A stretch of DNA of 64,000 bases from Ureibacillus aquaedulcis (GCF_030418165.1 NZ_JAUHTQ010000002.1:124001-188000); one strand, 5' to 3'. Shown: positions 51,746-60,971, numbered from the stretch's first letter. Notes: a model not told the origin generated them from the sequence alone. Program-made: numbers and translations.

Positions 51746-52762
51746 TTATCCTAATAAACGATAATAAATGCTTTTAGCTTCTTGTATATCTTGAATACCA
51801 TGAATCACAACTCGCCCATCACGGAAAATCACCAATCGATAATCCGGTGCTTGCAAAGATAGTAAATAAGGATTTTTTTGGATTTCGCCATATGGACGAA
51901 GTTGAATAGCGAGTTGATCTAAATTATACTCAACCGGTTTAGGTGGACGTATTTGTATGGCATCGCGACCACAGAGTATCTCTGATTTTGTTTGATTTTC
52001 ATAGGATAAATAAGGATATGTAGGATTTTGGCCACAAGATGGACAATCAGTTCTGCGCATTTTTCCTACATTGATTTCATAGTGCTGATTTTGCCAAACA
52101 TCAAAAGTTAAATAGGATTCCCGTCTGGCATTTTCATCACCTACCAAAAGCTTTAATGCCTCAGCCACTTGATAAGCTGCTACGATTTGAACAGCGGGAC
52201 TGATAATCCCCACTGTATCACAAGTCATGCCAGTATTCGGCATTACTTTAAGCAAACAATGTAAACAAGGTGTTTTGCCTGGTACAATCGTATAAGTCGC
52301 ACCATAGCTGCCAATACAAGACCCATAAACCCAAGGAATCTTGTATTTTTGCGCTAGATCATTCATCATGAAACGAACATCAAAATTGTCCGTTCCATCT
52401 AACATGATATCTACAGCTTCAATCATTTCCAATAGTCTCTCTGTAGAGGCATCAAGTATAAATTCGTTGATTTCGACCGCCGAATTAATACTTTGAAGTC
52501 GCTCTTTTGCAGCGACGACTTTTGGAACTTTTTCTTCTGCATCTTGTTCGGTATACAATTGCTGCCTTTGTAAATTGCTCCACTCTACATAATCACGATC
52601 TATTATCGTCAATTTTTTGATGCCTGCTCGAACAAGAGTCTCTGCGCTTGCACTGCCCAACGCACCCACTCCTATAATCAGGACATGTTTTTGTTTTAGC
52701 AGCTGCTGCCCTTTTTCACCGATCGGGCTGAACAATTGTTGTCTGGAATATCGATTATGCAT
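51746..52762 (-). CDS. moeB: ThiF/MoeB family adenylyltransferase
   Basis: 338 residues. Nucleotide site VLIIGVGALGSASAETLVRA, DRDYVEWSNLQRQQLYTEQD, DGTDNFDVRFMMND, GMTCDTVGIISP, and zinc-binding pairs CLHC and CPSC. It adenylates the MoaD C-terminus. The final 70 residues (ILCGRDAIQIRPPKPVEYNL onward) form an extra domain common to ThiF/MoeB-like proteins of Bacillus. First gene of the leftward molybdenum cofactor operon; ribosome binding site AAAGG is weak. It may also serve ThiS. Confidence 0.9.
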   Translation of the reverse strand: MHNRYSRQQLFSPIGEKGQQLLKQKHVLIIGVGALGSASAETLVRAGIKKLTIIDRDYVEWSNLQRQQLYTEQDAEEKVPKVVAAKERLQSINSAVEINEFILDASTERLLEMIEAVDIMLDGTDNFDVRFMMNDLAQKYKIPWVYGSCIGSYGATYTIVPGKTPCLHCLLKVMPNTGMTCDTVGIISPAVQIVAAYQVAEALKLLVGDENARRESYLTFDVWQNQHYEINVGKMRRTDCPSCGQNPTYPYLSYENQTKSEILCGRDAIQIRPPKPVEYNLDQLAIQLRPYGEIQKNPYLLSLQAPDYRLVIFRDGRVVIHGIQDIQEAKSIYYRLLG

Positions 52763-52883
52763 ACACGTTTTTGCCTTTCTATCTATTGAATTTTAGTTTT
52801 ACCTTTTCATATATAGCATTATAATGAGTGTAAAATAAAAAAAAGGTGAACCAATTAAGATAACCAAGTGAGGTGAATCACCT

Positions 52884-53525
52884 ATGGAAATCGCAGGTGT
52901 TGTTTTAGCTGGCGGCCAATCTTCGAGATATGGCCAGCCTAAAATGTTTGAGTTGTTTGCTGGTCTGCCTTTGTATAAACACAGTCTCAATGCCTTACAA
53001 GAAAATCAGCTTCAGCCTTTGATTGTCGCTACAAATGCCGGCTTGCAATCAAAATTTCCAGAAGACAAGATTTCAATAATTATTGAGGATCGTCCCCATC
53101 AAGGACCTCTGTCTGCCTTGCAAAACACAATAACAAATTTTCCGCAAGTCGAGTGGTTTTTTGTCGTAGCCAGTGATATGCCCTATATAAATGCAGATTT
53201 TGTCCGAACCATGCTAACCTTTATCGATGATCGGTATGATGCAATTGTTCCTAAACAAGCCTCAGGAATTCAACCACTCGCTTCCTTATATAGACGGACT
53301 GCTTTACCAAAAGCTACTCTATTACTCCAACAAAATAAGAGAAGTATGAAAGTCTTGCTGGAGCAACTTAAAGTTTGTTATGTTCCATATGAGGACGAAT
53401 GCACAACCTTTGTCAATATCAATACTCAACTCGATTGGTCCCAAACTGTTGAAAAGAAGTCTCCTACGAATAATTTTACACCGAACGAAGAAAGTTTTCC
53501 TAAGATGGGCGAAAATTCAGAATAA
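52884..53525 (+). CDS. mobA: Molybdenum cofactor guanylyltransferase MobA
   Basis: 213 residues. Nucleotidyltransferase start GVVLAGGQSSRYGQPKMFEL, PHQGPLSALQNTITN and metal-binding VVASDMPYINADFVRTML. It attaches GMP to the cofactor to make the bis-MGD form used by formate dehydrogenase. GAGGTGA seven bases before the ATG. It is transcribed alone, divergent from moeB and convergent with moaA. Confidence 0.93.
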   Translation: MEIAGVVLAGGQSSRYGQPKMFELFAGLPLYKHSLNALQENQLQPLIVATNAGLQSKFPEDKISIIIEDRPHQGPLSALQNTITNFPQVEWFFVVASDMPYINADFVRTMLTFIDDRYDAIVPKQASGIQPLASLYRRTALPKATLLLQQNKRSMKVLLEQLKVCYVPYEDECTTFVNINTQLDWSQTVEKKSPTNNFTPNEESFPKMGENSE

Positions 53526-53535
53526 GAAATACCAC

Positions 53536-53564
53536 AACTCGACCGATAATTAATAGGTCGAGTT
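53536..53564. terminator. Bidirectional terminator-like hairpin
   Basis: Perfect nine-base stem AACTCGACC/GGTCGAGTT with an 11-base loop between convergent mobA and moaA. T-runs are poor. Confidence 0.5.
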
Positions 53565-53650
53565 ATGATTTCCCTTATGTGAATTTACTCTTTAAATTTT
53601 TCTATCCGCGAAATAATCCGGCTTTATAAAGCAATTTTTTTGTTTTTCCT

Positions 53651-54667
53651 TTAACCACCGATATGCGACATTTCGATTTTGGACTTTTTCCGATTTTCCA
53701 CTGCCTGTTCATTTCGTATATCCGAATAGCGGTCATTTCTATTTTCCCAAACACCAGTTATGCGCTTAATTATGGATGCATCATCGACCCCGGTTCTTAA
53801 TAATTCTCTTAAATTAGTTCCCTGCGTTGCGAATAGGCAAGTATATAATTTCCCTTCAGCTGAAATACGGGCACGTGTACAAGTTGAACAGAATGAATCG
53901 GTAACGGATGATATAACACCAATTTCCCCTGAATTATCTTGATACTTATAACGAGTAGCTACTTCCCCTTTATAATTAGGCTCAATAGCTTGGAGCGGGA
54001 AAACCTGGTTAAGCTGTTCAATCATTTCTTTTTTCGACACAACATCATCCATTCTCCATCCGTTTGAATTCCCTACATCCATATATTCAATAAAACGAAG
54101 AATACGCTGTTTGTCTTTGAAGAATTCTGCCATGGTAACAATGTCTTGTTCATTTACACCTTTTTGGACAACCATGTTGATTTTCACAAGCAAGCCTGCT
54201 TCGGCAGCTTTTTCAATGCCTTCCAATACGGTCTTCACTTTTCCCCGGTGACCATTCATCCCCAAAAAACGCTCTTCATTTAATGAATCCAGACTAACAG
54301 CAACTCTTGATAGCCCCGCTTTTGCCAAATCACCGGCATATTTTTTCAGTAACGTACCATTGGTTGTTATAGCTATATCCTCTACTCCATCTATAAGATG
54401 AATACGTTCAATTAATTTTGGCAAATTGGGTCGAAGTAAAGGCTCACCACCTGTAATGCGTACTTTTTTAACACCTAATGTGACAAAAATCTTTACTAAG
54501 CGCTCGATTTCTTCAAAGCTCAATATTTTATCGGACGGTAAAAAAGCGAAATCCGGGCCAAACACTTCTGCCGGCATGCAATATTGACAACGAAAATTAC
54601 AACGATCTGTGACAGATATTCTTAAATCTCTTAACGGTCTGTGCAACTGGTCTAGTAGATTAGTAAT
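53651..54667 (-). CDS. moaA: GTP 3',8-cyclase MoaA, probable ATT start
   Basis: 338 residues. Radical-SAM motif [38 protein letters not shown]-terminal cluster ligands [20 protein letters not shown] and the final Gly-Gly (MSHIGG) needed for activity. It makes the first pterin intermediate from GTP. AAGGAG ends seven bases before ATT 54667-54665, which yields [20 protein letters not shown], the N-terminus expected for MoaA. The first standard start, TTG 54646, lies inside the conserved LHRPLRDLR and has no ribosome binding site, so ATT is favoured. It starts 22 bases after fdhD in the same leftward operon. No moaC is in the window. Confidence 0.95.
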   Translation of the reverse strand: MTNLLDQLHRPLRDLRISVTDRCNFRCQYCMPAEVFGPDFAFLPSDKILSFEEIERLVKIFVTLGVKKVRITGGEPLLRPNLPKLIERIHLIDGVEDIAITTNGTLLKKYAGDLAKAGLSRVAVSLDSLNEERFLGMNGHRGKVKTVLEGIEKAAEAGLLVKINMVVQKGVNEQDIVTMAEFFKDKQRILRFIEYMDVGNSNGWRMDDVVSKKEMIEQLNQVFPLQAIEPNYKGEVATRYKYQDNSGEIGVISSVTDSFCSTCTRARISAEGKLYTCLFATQGTNLRELLRTGVDDASIIKRITGVWENRNDRYSDIRNEQAVENRKKSKIEMSHIGG

Positions 54668-54688
54668 TTTGAATCTCCTTCTTTCCCT

Positions 54689-55498
54689 CTAGTCGATTGG
54701 CTCATTTGTTGGTAATTGAATACGCTCTTTGTGTGTATAGATATTCAATGTATTTTTTCGAATAAAACCGACCGTCGTTATTCCCAGTTGTTCTGCCAAT
54801 TGCAATGCCAACTCTGTGGGCGCTGATTTGGATAGTACGATTTCACACCCGATTTTTGATACTTTTAGTAAAATCTCGGACGAAATCCTCCCGCTAAATA
54901 CAATAATTTTGTCCCTGATGCTAATGTTGTTTCGTAGGCAATATCCGTAAATTTTGTCTAATGCATTGTGACGCCCAATATCCATGCGACTTAAGACAAT
55001 GCCGTTCACATCACATAAGGCTGCGTTATGAACACCACCCGTTTTTTGGAATGTTACCGCCCTATCCTGCATAGCCCCCATTAGGCGAAAACAATCTTGC
55101 GGAGTAATACGTACATGCACACCTTCCATTTTTTTAGATACTAATGCATCATTGGCAAAAACGAAACCTTGGCGGCTCATGCCGCAACAAGAAGTAATAT
55201 GGCGCTTATTTTGAATTTGTTGATAAATGGGATTGATTTGCTTTGTTTTAATATGCACAAAACCTTCTTTTTTTTGGTACCAGATTTCATCGATATCTTC
55301 AAAACTGCGAATGATTCGCTCCGAAGCCAAGTATCCCAACACCATATCTTCTACATACTCCGGTGTGCAAACCATCGTGACGAATTCTTGCTGATTTATC
55401 TTGACGGTGACGGCGTATTCTGTGACAACCACATCTTCTACTTCTATGACTTGGTTATTTTCGATGCGCAGAATTTCTCGGGTTACTGATTTTTCCAT
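54689..55498 (-). CDS. fdhD: Formate dehydrogenase accessory sulfurtransferase FdhD
   Basis: 269 residues. TMVCTPEYVEDMVLGYLASE, the Cys motif HITSCCGMSRQGF (sulfur-carrying cysteine), TGGVHNAALCD, MDIGRHNALDKIYGYCL and GRISSEILLKVSKIGCEIVL are family hallmarks. It moves sulfur from a cysteine desulfurase to the molybdenum of FdhF, without which the enzyme is inactive. AAGGGG before the ATG. In one leftward operon with the DUF2294 gene (12 bases upstream) and moaA. Confidence 0.95.
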   Translation of the reverse strand: MEKSVTREILRIENNQVIEVEDVVVTEYAVTVKINQQEFVTMVCTPEYVEDMVLGYLASERIIRSFEDIDEIWYQKKEGFVHIKTKQINPIYQQIQNKRHITSCCGMSRQGFVFANDALVSKKMEGVHVRITPQDCFRLMGAMQDRAVTFQKTGGVHNAALCDVNGIVLSRMDIGRHNALDKIYGYCLRNNISIRDKIIVFSGRISSEILLKVSKIGCEIVLSKSAPTELALQLAEQLGITTVGFIRKNTLNIYTHKERIQLPTNEPID

Positions 55499-55510
55499 AA
55501 GATAACCCCT

Positions 55511-55858
55511 TTATTCACTTATTTTATCTTCAAAAATGAAAACGGAAATAGCAAAGTCTTCTTCGATTTTGATATCAGTAAATAAATGGAGCAGCTTTGT
55601 CCCCATCAATTCTTCCATTCCTTCTGGGGCGGCTTTGGAATACAAGTCTTGAATCATGCTTGTACGTGCAGTATGCACCATTTTTAACCCTTCGGCAGTA
55701 CTCGCTATAAACCTTTCTGTTGGCGTAAGATTGCCATATAAAGTTGAAATGGCCATATTCTCTGTAAAAACGGTACGAATACGGTCTGGTCCTTTACCAA
55801 ATAAATCTTTGCGCAGTTTTCGTATAATGTCGTTAAATTCATGCACCTTTTTTGACAT
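55511..55858 (-). CDS. DUF2294 family protein (YrhF-like)
   Basis: 115 residues. DIIRKLRKDLFGKGPDRIRT, FTENMAISTLYGNLTPTERF, MIQDLYSKAAPEGMEELMGT are typical of DUF2294, as in B. subtilis YrhF, which also lies at the formate dehydrogenase locus. Function unknown; a role in sensing or assembly of the formate enzyme is inferred from context. GGGAG ten bases before the ATG. First gene of the leftward operon and divergent from fdhF with 536 bases between. Confidence 0.87.
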   Translation of the reverse strand: MSKKVHEFNDIIRKLRKDLFGKGPDRIRTVFTENMAISTLYGNLTPTERFIASTAEGLKMVHTARTSMIQDLYSKAAPEGMEELMGTKLLHLFTDIKIEEDFAISVFIFEDKISE

Positions 55859-56020
55859 GTTGATGATTCTCCCAACGTAATTTAACTATTTTTCTTTTAT
55901 TTTCGTGAAGGCACCTTATAGTTTGTTAATAATATAGCAACTTATAAAAATTTTAAAGAGGGAATTTTTCATTAATTAACAATATTGCCAAAAGTATATA
56001 ATAATTATTGTCCATTTTGA

Positions 56021-56036
56021 ATGTAAGCGCTATAAT
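56021..56036. promoter_or_regulatory. cre-like site (CcpA)
   Basis: ATGTAAGCGCTATAAT matches the catabolite response element WTGNAARCGNWWWCA with one mismatch. It is 160 bases before DUF2294 and 360 before fdhF, so either operon could be under carbon control. Confidence 0.4.
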
Positions 56037-56191
56037 TAGTGATAATACAAATGATATTGATCTATTTTGATTCTTATGTCTTGGTTTTCCATATAAGGTG
56101 AACTGTTGCATATGGATTCTTAATATTTGCATTCACAGTCAAACAAAAATAATAGTAGATTGAATTTTTAGCAATGCCTGCTAAGAATTTT

Positions 56192-56249
56192 ATCCATCAT
56201 GAATTATCAGCATGTGAGAATCATGCCGTTTCATGGTGGATTTTTTTTA
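56192..56249 (+). terminator. Intrinsic terminator in fdhF leader (possible attenuator)
   Basis: Twelve-base stem ATCCATCATGAA/TTCATGGTGGAT (one G-T pair), an inner GCATG/CATGC stem, then eight T. It lies 145 bases before fdhF and after no recognised gene, so it would stop transcripts entering from an upstream promoter unless an alternative fold forms; ATGGAT at 56113-56118 could pair with the left arm. Confidence 0.65.
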
Positions 56250-56394
56250 TTTTGAACAAGTCGGTATAGGAAGAGCACGATATATTCACAAAAACTCTTA
56301 ACAAATTTTTTGTATATCACAGACTTACTCCGCTTTACCATAAGCATTAACCTGTTTTCATATAATAGTTCAATAGCAAAAGGAGGAGTTTAGG

Positions 56395-59319
56395 TTGACC
56401 AACATTAAAGTTAATGGCGTGGCTTATGAAGCACCAGAAGGAGCTACAATCCTGGAAATTCTTAATCAAAATGACATAGCCCACCCACAAATTTGCCATG
56501 TACCAGCAGTAGGCCCGATCGAAACTTGTGATACATGTATCGTTGAAGTTGGCGGCCAATTAGTTCGTTCCTGTTCAACAAAAGTAATAGACGGCATGGA
56601 TATCCAGCTTACTTCCGAGAAAGCGAAGGCTGCACAAACAGAAGCCATGGACCGCCTTCTGGAAAATCATTTGTTGTACTGTACTGTTTGCGATAATAAC
56701 AACGGGAACTGTACATTACATAACACAGTAGAAATGATGGAAATCGAACATCAAAAATATCCTTATCAACCAAAAGTTGAACCACACGAAGTGGACATGT
56801 CACATCCATTTTATCGTTATGATCCTAACCAATGTATTGCCTGCGGACAATGTGTGGAAGTCTGCCAAAACTTGCAAGTGAACGAAACATTATCCCTTGA
56901 TTGGGAAGCAGAAAGACCACGAGTTATTTGGGATACAGGCGTTAACATTAATGATTCTTCCTGTGTGGGCTGCGGACAATGTGTAACTGTTTGTCCATGC
57001 AACGCTTTGATGGAAAAATCCATGCTTGGGGAAGCTGGTTTCATGACGGGGCTTAAACAAGAAATGCTAGATCCGATGATCAATTTAATCAAAGAGGTTG
57101 AACCAGGATACAGCGGTATCTTTGCAGTTTCCGAAGTCGAAGCGGCTATGCGGAGTAAGCGTACAAAAAAAACAAAAACAGTTTGTACGTTTTGTGGTGT
57201 AGGCTGCTCGTTTGAAGTTTGGACAAAGGGGCGCAAAATTTTAAAAGTGCAACCTTCGGAAGGCCCCGTAAATGCTATTTCAACTTGTATAAAAGGTAAA
57301 TTCGGCTGGGATTTCATCAACTCCGAGGAACGAATTACAAAACCATTGATTCGTAAAAACGATGAATTTATTGAATCATCTTGGGATGAGGCATTGGATT
57401 TAATTGCTGAAAAACTTGGAGGTATTCAAAAAGAATTTGGTCCTGGTTCTGTCGGTTTTATCTCTTCGTCAAAAATCACGAACGAGGAAAATTACTTGAT
57501 TCAAAAAATGGCACGTCAATTATTTGAGACAAATGACGTAGATAATTGTTCACGCTATTGCCAATCCCCCGCTACAGACGGCCTGATCCGCACAGTTGGT
57601 TTTGGTGGAGATGCAGGAACGATCAAGGATATTGCAAAGGCCGGACTTGTCATTATAATCGGGGCAAACCCTGCAGAAGGTCACCCTGTTTTAGCGACAC
57701 GAGTAAAACGTGCCCATAAATTGCATGGTCAAAAATTAATCGTTGCGGATATTCGCAAGCATGAAATGGCTGAGCGCTCCGACATCTTTATGCGGCCCAA
57801 ACAAGGTACTGACCAAGTATGGTTAATGGCCGTAACCAAATACATGATTGATCAAGGTTGGCATGATGAAGCCTTTATTAAAGAAAACGTTAATTTCTTT
57901 GATGATTTCAAAGATGTCCTTGATAAATATACCCTCGACTATGCCGAAGAAATGACGGGCATCTCAAAAGAGGTCTTAATCGATGTTGCCAAAATGATTC
58001 GGGATGCAGACGGTACATGTATTCTTTGGGGTATGGGTGTTACACAAAATACGGGTGGTTCCTATACATCAGCAGCTATTTCCAATCTTCTTTTAGCTAC
58101 CGGCAATTATCGCCGGCCAGGTGCTGGAGCCTACCCTCTTCGCGGGCACAATAACGTGCAAGGTGCTTGTGATATGGGAACATTGCCTAACTTACTGCCT
58201 GGCTATCAAAAAGTGACAGACGATCATGCACGTGCCAAGTTTGAAAAAGCATATGGCGTAAAAATTCAGCCACAGCCAGGTCGGACAAATCCGCAAATGT
58301 TGCATGCGATAATGGAAGGTAAAATGAAAGCAATGTATTTAGTAGGTGAAGATATGGCTCTTGTAGACGCTAATGCCAATCATGTAGATGAAGTTCTATC
58401 ACAATTAGACTTTTTTGTTGTCCAGGATTGTTTCCTATCCCGCACGGCACAATATGCAGATGTTATTTTACCGGCAGCACCTTCTCTTGAAAAAGAAGGT
58501 ACTTTTACTAATACGGAACGTCGCGTTCAGCGCCTATATCAAGTATTGCCGACACTTGGCGAGTCAAAAGCGGATTGGGAGATCCTTCAAGCAGTGGCTC
58601 ATCGCTTAGGTGCGGATTGGAATTATAGCCACCCGAGTGAAATCTTTGAGGAAATGGCTAGCCTTTCTCCGATATTCTCTCAGGCGAACTACGAGGTATT
58701 AGAGAATTGGGGCAGCTTCTGCTGGGGTAGTCTTGATGGCAAAGATACACCACTACTATATGAAGATGGTTTTAACTTCCCTGATAACAAAGCTCGTTTT
58801 GCGTTATATGACTGGGTAAAGCCTGTTGAATTCGAGGCACAATACGATTGTCATATTAACAATGGCCGTATGCTTGAACACTTCCACGAAGGAAACATGA
58901 CAAATAAGTCAGAAGGTATTCAATCCAAAGTGCCTGAAATTTTCGTTGAAGTATCACCCGAATTAGCGAAGGAGCGTGGCATTAAAGATGGTGCCCTGCT
59001 ACGCTTAGTGTCTCCATACGGCGCTTTGAAATTAAGTGCACTTATTACCGATCGAGTACAAGGTAACGAGTTATTCCTGCCAATGAACTCTGTTAGCAAA
59101 GATTCGGCCATCAACTTCCTAACAGGTCCAGCTGCAGACATTAATACGTTAACACCCGCTTACAAACAAACTAAAGTACGAGTGGAAGTATTAAAAGCAA
59201 AAGGAAAAACACCGCTCCCTAGAACAAACCCACGCTATAAACAGCGTCATCCACAAAATGGTGTTGAAGTGCAACGTAAATGGAGTCGTCCTGGCTACGT
59301 TCACTTAACAACTAATTAA
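56395..59319 (+). CDS. fdhF: Formate dehydrogenase alpha subunit, Mo-bis-MGD enzyme
   Basis: 974 residues. An N-terminal 2Fe-2S ferredoxin (CHVPAVGPIETCDTC), a His-Cys cluster region (LLYCTVCDNNNGNC), two 4Fe-4S motifs (CIACGQCVEVCQ about 147 and CVGCGQCVTVCPC about 190), then the molybdopterin body with CTFCGVGCSFEVW (about 264), catalytic Cys in SRYCQSPATDG (about 389, Cys not selenocysteine), GANPAEGHPVLATR and a C-terminal dinucleotide-binding domain. Close to B. subtilis YrhE in architecture. It oxidises formate to CO2, passing electrons through the fused clusters. TTG start with perfect AAAGGAGG. Followed by DUF1641 and Mrp-type genes; cofactor genes lie upstream. Confidence 0.97.
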   Translation: MTNIKVNGVAYEAPEGATILEILNQNDIAHPQICHVPAVGPIETCDTCIVEVGGQLVRSCSTKVIDGMDIQLTSEKAKAAQTEAMDRLLENHLLYCTVCDNNNGNCTLHNTVEMMEIEHQKYPYQPKVEPHEVDMSHPFYRYDPNQCIACGQCVEVCQNLQVNETLSLDWEAERPRVIWDTGVNINDSSCVGCGQCVTVCPCNALMEKSMLGEAGFMTGLKQEMLDPMINLIKEVEPGYSGIFAVSEVEAAMRSKRTKKTKTVCTFCGVGCSFEVWTKGRKILKVQPSEGPVNAISTCIKGKFGWDFINSEERITKPLIRKNDEFIESSWDEALDLIAEKLGGIQKEFGPGSVGFISSSKITNEENYLIQKMARQLFETNDVDNCSRYCQSPATDGLIRTVGFGGDAGTIKDIAKAGLVIIIGANPAEGHPVLATRVKRAHKLHGQKLIVADIRKHEMAERSDIFMRPKQGTDQVWLMAVTKYMIDQGWHDEAFIKENVNFFDDFKDVLDKYTLDYAEEMTGISKEVLIDVAKMIRDADGTCILWGMGVTQNTGGSYTSAAISNLLLATGNYRRPGAGAYPLRGHNNVQGACDMGTLPNLLPGYQKVTDDHARAKFEKAYGVKIQPQPGRTNPQMLHAIMEGKMKAMYLVGEDMALVDANANHVDEVLSQLDFFVVQDCFLSRTAQYADVILPAAPSLEKEGTFTNTERRVQRLYQVLPTLGESKADWEILQAVAHRLGADWNYSHPSEIFEEMASLSPIFSQANYEVLENWGSFCWGSLDGKDTPLLYEDGFNFPDNKARFALYDWVKPVEFEAQYDCHINNGRMLEHFHEGNMTNKSEGIQSKVPEIFVEVSPELAKERGIKDGALLRLVSPYGALKLSALITDRVQGNELFLPMNSVSKDSAINFLTGPAADINTLTPAYKQTKVRVEVLKAKGKTPLPRTNPRYKQRHPQNGVEVQRKWSRPGYVHLTTN

Positions 59320-59337
59320 TGGAATGGAGTGAAAGGC

Positions 59338-59814
59338 ATGGCTGTACCAATTAAAACCATTAAAAAACAACAATTAACAGAAGAACAATTAAAAGAACAA
59401 AAGCTGGAAAATTTAAAACAGCTGCTTTCCGAAAATGAAGACACCGTTAATCAAGTCTTTATACTAATGGCTGAATTAAATAATATTGGCGCACTCGAAG
59501 CTGCTACAAATCTTCTCGAAGCAAAAGAAGAGGTTGCCCATATTGCGCTGGATCAGTTATCGCGTAAGCCTGTTACAAATATCATCAACAACTTAATGGG
59601 TGCTGCAGGTGCCTTATCGAATCTGGACCCGGAAACTACAACAAAGCTAATTGATAGTTTGAATTTTGGCTTGGATGAAGCAAACAAAGCATTGGCTGCC
59701 GATGAAAAAGTAAGTGTCTTCAAGTTGGCAAAAACGCTAAAAGATCCCGATGTCAATCGTGCCGTAAACTTTGGCATCCACTTCTTAAAAGGGCTTGGCA
59801 AAGGCTTAAAATAG
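59338..59814 (+). CDS. DUF1641 protein, formate dehydrogenase partner (YrhD/YjgD-like)
   Basis: 158 residues, largely helical: LSENEDTVNQVFILMAELNN, GALEAATNLLEAKEEVAHIA, GLDEANKALAADEKVSVFKL, DPDVNRAVNFGIHFLKGLGK. DUF1641 genes sit beside fdhF in Bacillus (yrhD next to yrhE) and the protein is thought to be a subunit or assembly partner, but its job is not established. ATG 59338 follows GGAGTGAAAGG. It begins 18 bases after fdhF and ends 16 bases before the Mrp gene; one operon. Confidence 0.9.
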   Translation: MAVPIKTIKKQQLTEEQLKEQKLENLKQLLSENEDTVNQVFILMAELNNIGALEAATNLLEAKEEVAHIALDQLSRKPVTNIINNLMGAAGALSNLDPETTTKLIDSLNFGLDEANKALAADEKVSVFKLAKTLKDPDVNRAVNFGIHFLKGLGKGLK

Positions 59815-59830
59815 TATGGAGGTTCCTTTA

Positions 59831-60901
59831 ATGCTGACAAACGAAATCATTCTAAACGCTCTGAAGAAAGTTGATGACCCAGAACTTCATCAAAACATCG
59901 TTGCTTTAAATATGGTAAGGAATATACAAATTGAAGGCACCCATATCTCACTTGACGTAATCCTGACGATTCAAGGCTGTCCTCTAAAAGCGAAAATTCA
60001 ACAAGATATTGAACATGCTTTAGAAAACATAGGTGCTTCAAGTATCTCGATTAAGTTTGGTGCCATGACTGCCGACGAACGTCGTAATTTGATATCTGCT
60101 TTAAAATCACAAAATGTCACAGATCAAGGGATGCCAAAAATGCTCCTACCCAATTCAGGTGTCGAATTTATTGCCGTTACTAGCGGTAAAGGCGGTGTCG
60201 GTAAGTCGACTGTTACAATTAATTTAGCAGTTGCTCTGGCCCGTCTTGGAAGAAAGGTCGGTATTTTGGATGCAGATATCTATGGCTTCAGTATTCCTGC
60301 CATGATGAAAACTACTCAAAAACCAACGATGCTTGACCAAACTGCTATTCCTGTTGTGAGTGAAGGGGTCAAAATCATGTCCATGGGCTTTTTCACAAAG
60401 GATAATCAACCTGTCATGTGGCGTGGCCCATTGCTCAACAAATGGATACGCAATTTCTTGGTCAACACTCACTGGGGTGATATAGATTATCTTCTACTAG
60501 ATTTGCCACCAGGAACAGGAGATGTTGCCATCGATGTGGCGGCAACAATTCCGCAAGCACAGGAAATAATTGTGACAACTCCCCACAATGTCGCCTCCCA
60601 CGTGGCATTACGTGCAGGTCTGATGGCTCATCATACTAAACACACCATTCTAGGGGTTGTCGAAAATATGGCTTACTTTGAAAATGCTGAAGGTGAAAAG
60701 CACTACCTATTCGGGCAAGGTGGTGCGGAAAAATTAGCAAATGAACTTTATACAAATGTCATCGCCCGAATTCCATTTGCCCGCCCAGAGGAGAATACAG
60801 GTTCCTCGGTTTATGATGAATTCTCGATTGTTGGAGAGGTATTTACACATCTAGCTGAAGTTATTATTTATCAAAAAGATAACAAACTGGTCCGTTCGTA
60901 A
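59831..60901 (+). CDS. Mrp/SalA-type P-loop ATPase
   Basis: 356 residues. N-terminal DUF59/MIP18 domain (LKKVDDPELHQNIVALNMVR), then the ATPase with deviant Walker A FIAVTSGKGGVGKSTVTINL, DADIYGFSIPAMM, LLDLPPGTGDVAIDVAATIP and VVENMAYF. Family members carry iron-sulfur clusters (Mrp/ApbC) or act as regulators (B. subtilis SalA). The usual CxxC after ENMxYF is absent (ENAEGEKHYLFG), as in SalA, so cluster transfer is doubtful. ATG 59831 has GGAGG eight bases upstream. Last gene of the fdhF operon, ended by a terminator. Confidence 0.92.
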   Translation: MLTNEIILNALKKVDDPELHQNIVALNMVRNIQIEGTHISLDVILTIQGCPLKAKIQQDIEHALENIGASSISIKFGAMTADERRNLISALKSQNVTDQGMPKMLLPNSGVEFIAVTSGKGGVGKSTVTINLAVALARLGRKVGILDADIYGFSIPAMMKTTQKPTMLDQTAIPVVSEGVKIMSMGFFTKDNQPVMWRGPLLNKWIRNFLVNTHWGDIDYLLLDLPPGTGDVAIDVAATIPQAQEIIVTTPHNVASHVALRAGLMAHHTKHTILGVVENMAYFENAEGEKHYLFGQGGAEKLANELYTNVIARIPFARPEENTGSSVYDEFSIVGEVFTHLAEVIIYQKDNKLVRS

Positions 60902-60930
60902 TGACCCTCATAAATAAAGGAAGTTCCCTT

Positions 60931-60971
60931 TTACCAGTTGCAGGATTATACCCTGCGACTGGTTGTTTTTT
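60931..60971 (+). terminator. Rho-independent terminator of the fdhF operon
   Basis: Twelve-base stem ACCAGTTGCAGG/CCTGCGACTGGT with one T-G pair, seven-base loop and TTGTTTTTT. Confidence 0.85.

Larger units (their letters stand above)
55859..56394. other. Divergent regulatory region of formate dehydrogenase locus
   Basis: 536 AT-rich bases between the leftward DUF2294-fdhD-moaA operon and rightward fdhF. Holds a cre-like site (56021-56036) and a strong terminator hairpin (56192-56249) ahead of fdhF. A TATAAT at 56363-56368 could be a -10 box, but no matching -35 is seen. No gene recognised. Confidence 0.5.

Noticed and set aside
56280-56330. FNR or Rex box upstream of fdhF (TTCACAA and TATCACA half-sites)
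   Set aside because: Only isolated half-sites with wrong spacing; no full palindrome.
56817-57320. 167-residue minus-strand frame
   Set aside because: Lies fully inside fdhF, opposite its iron-sulfur motifs; a shadow.
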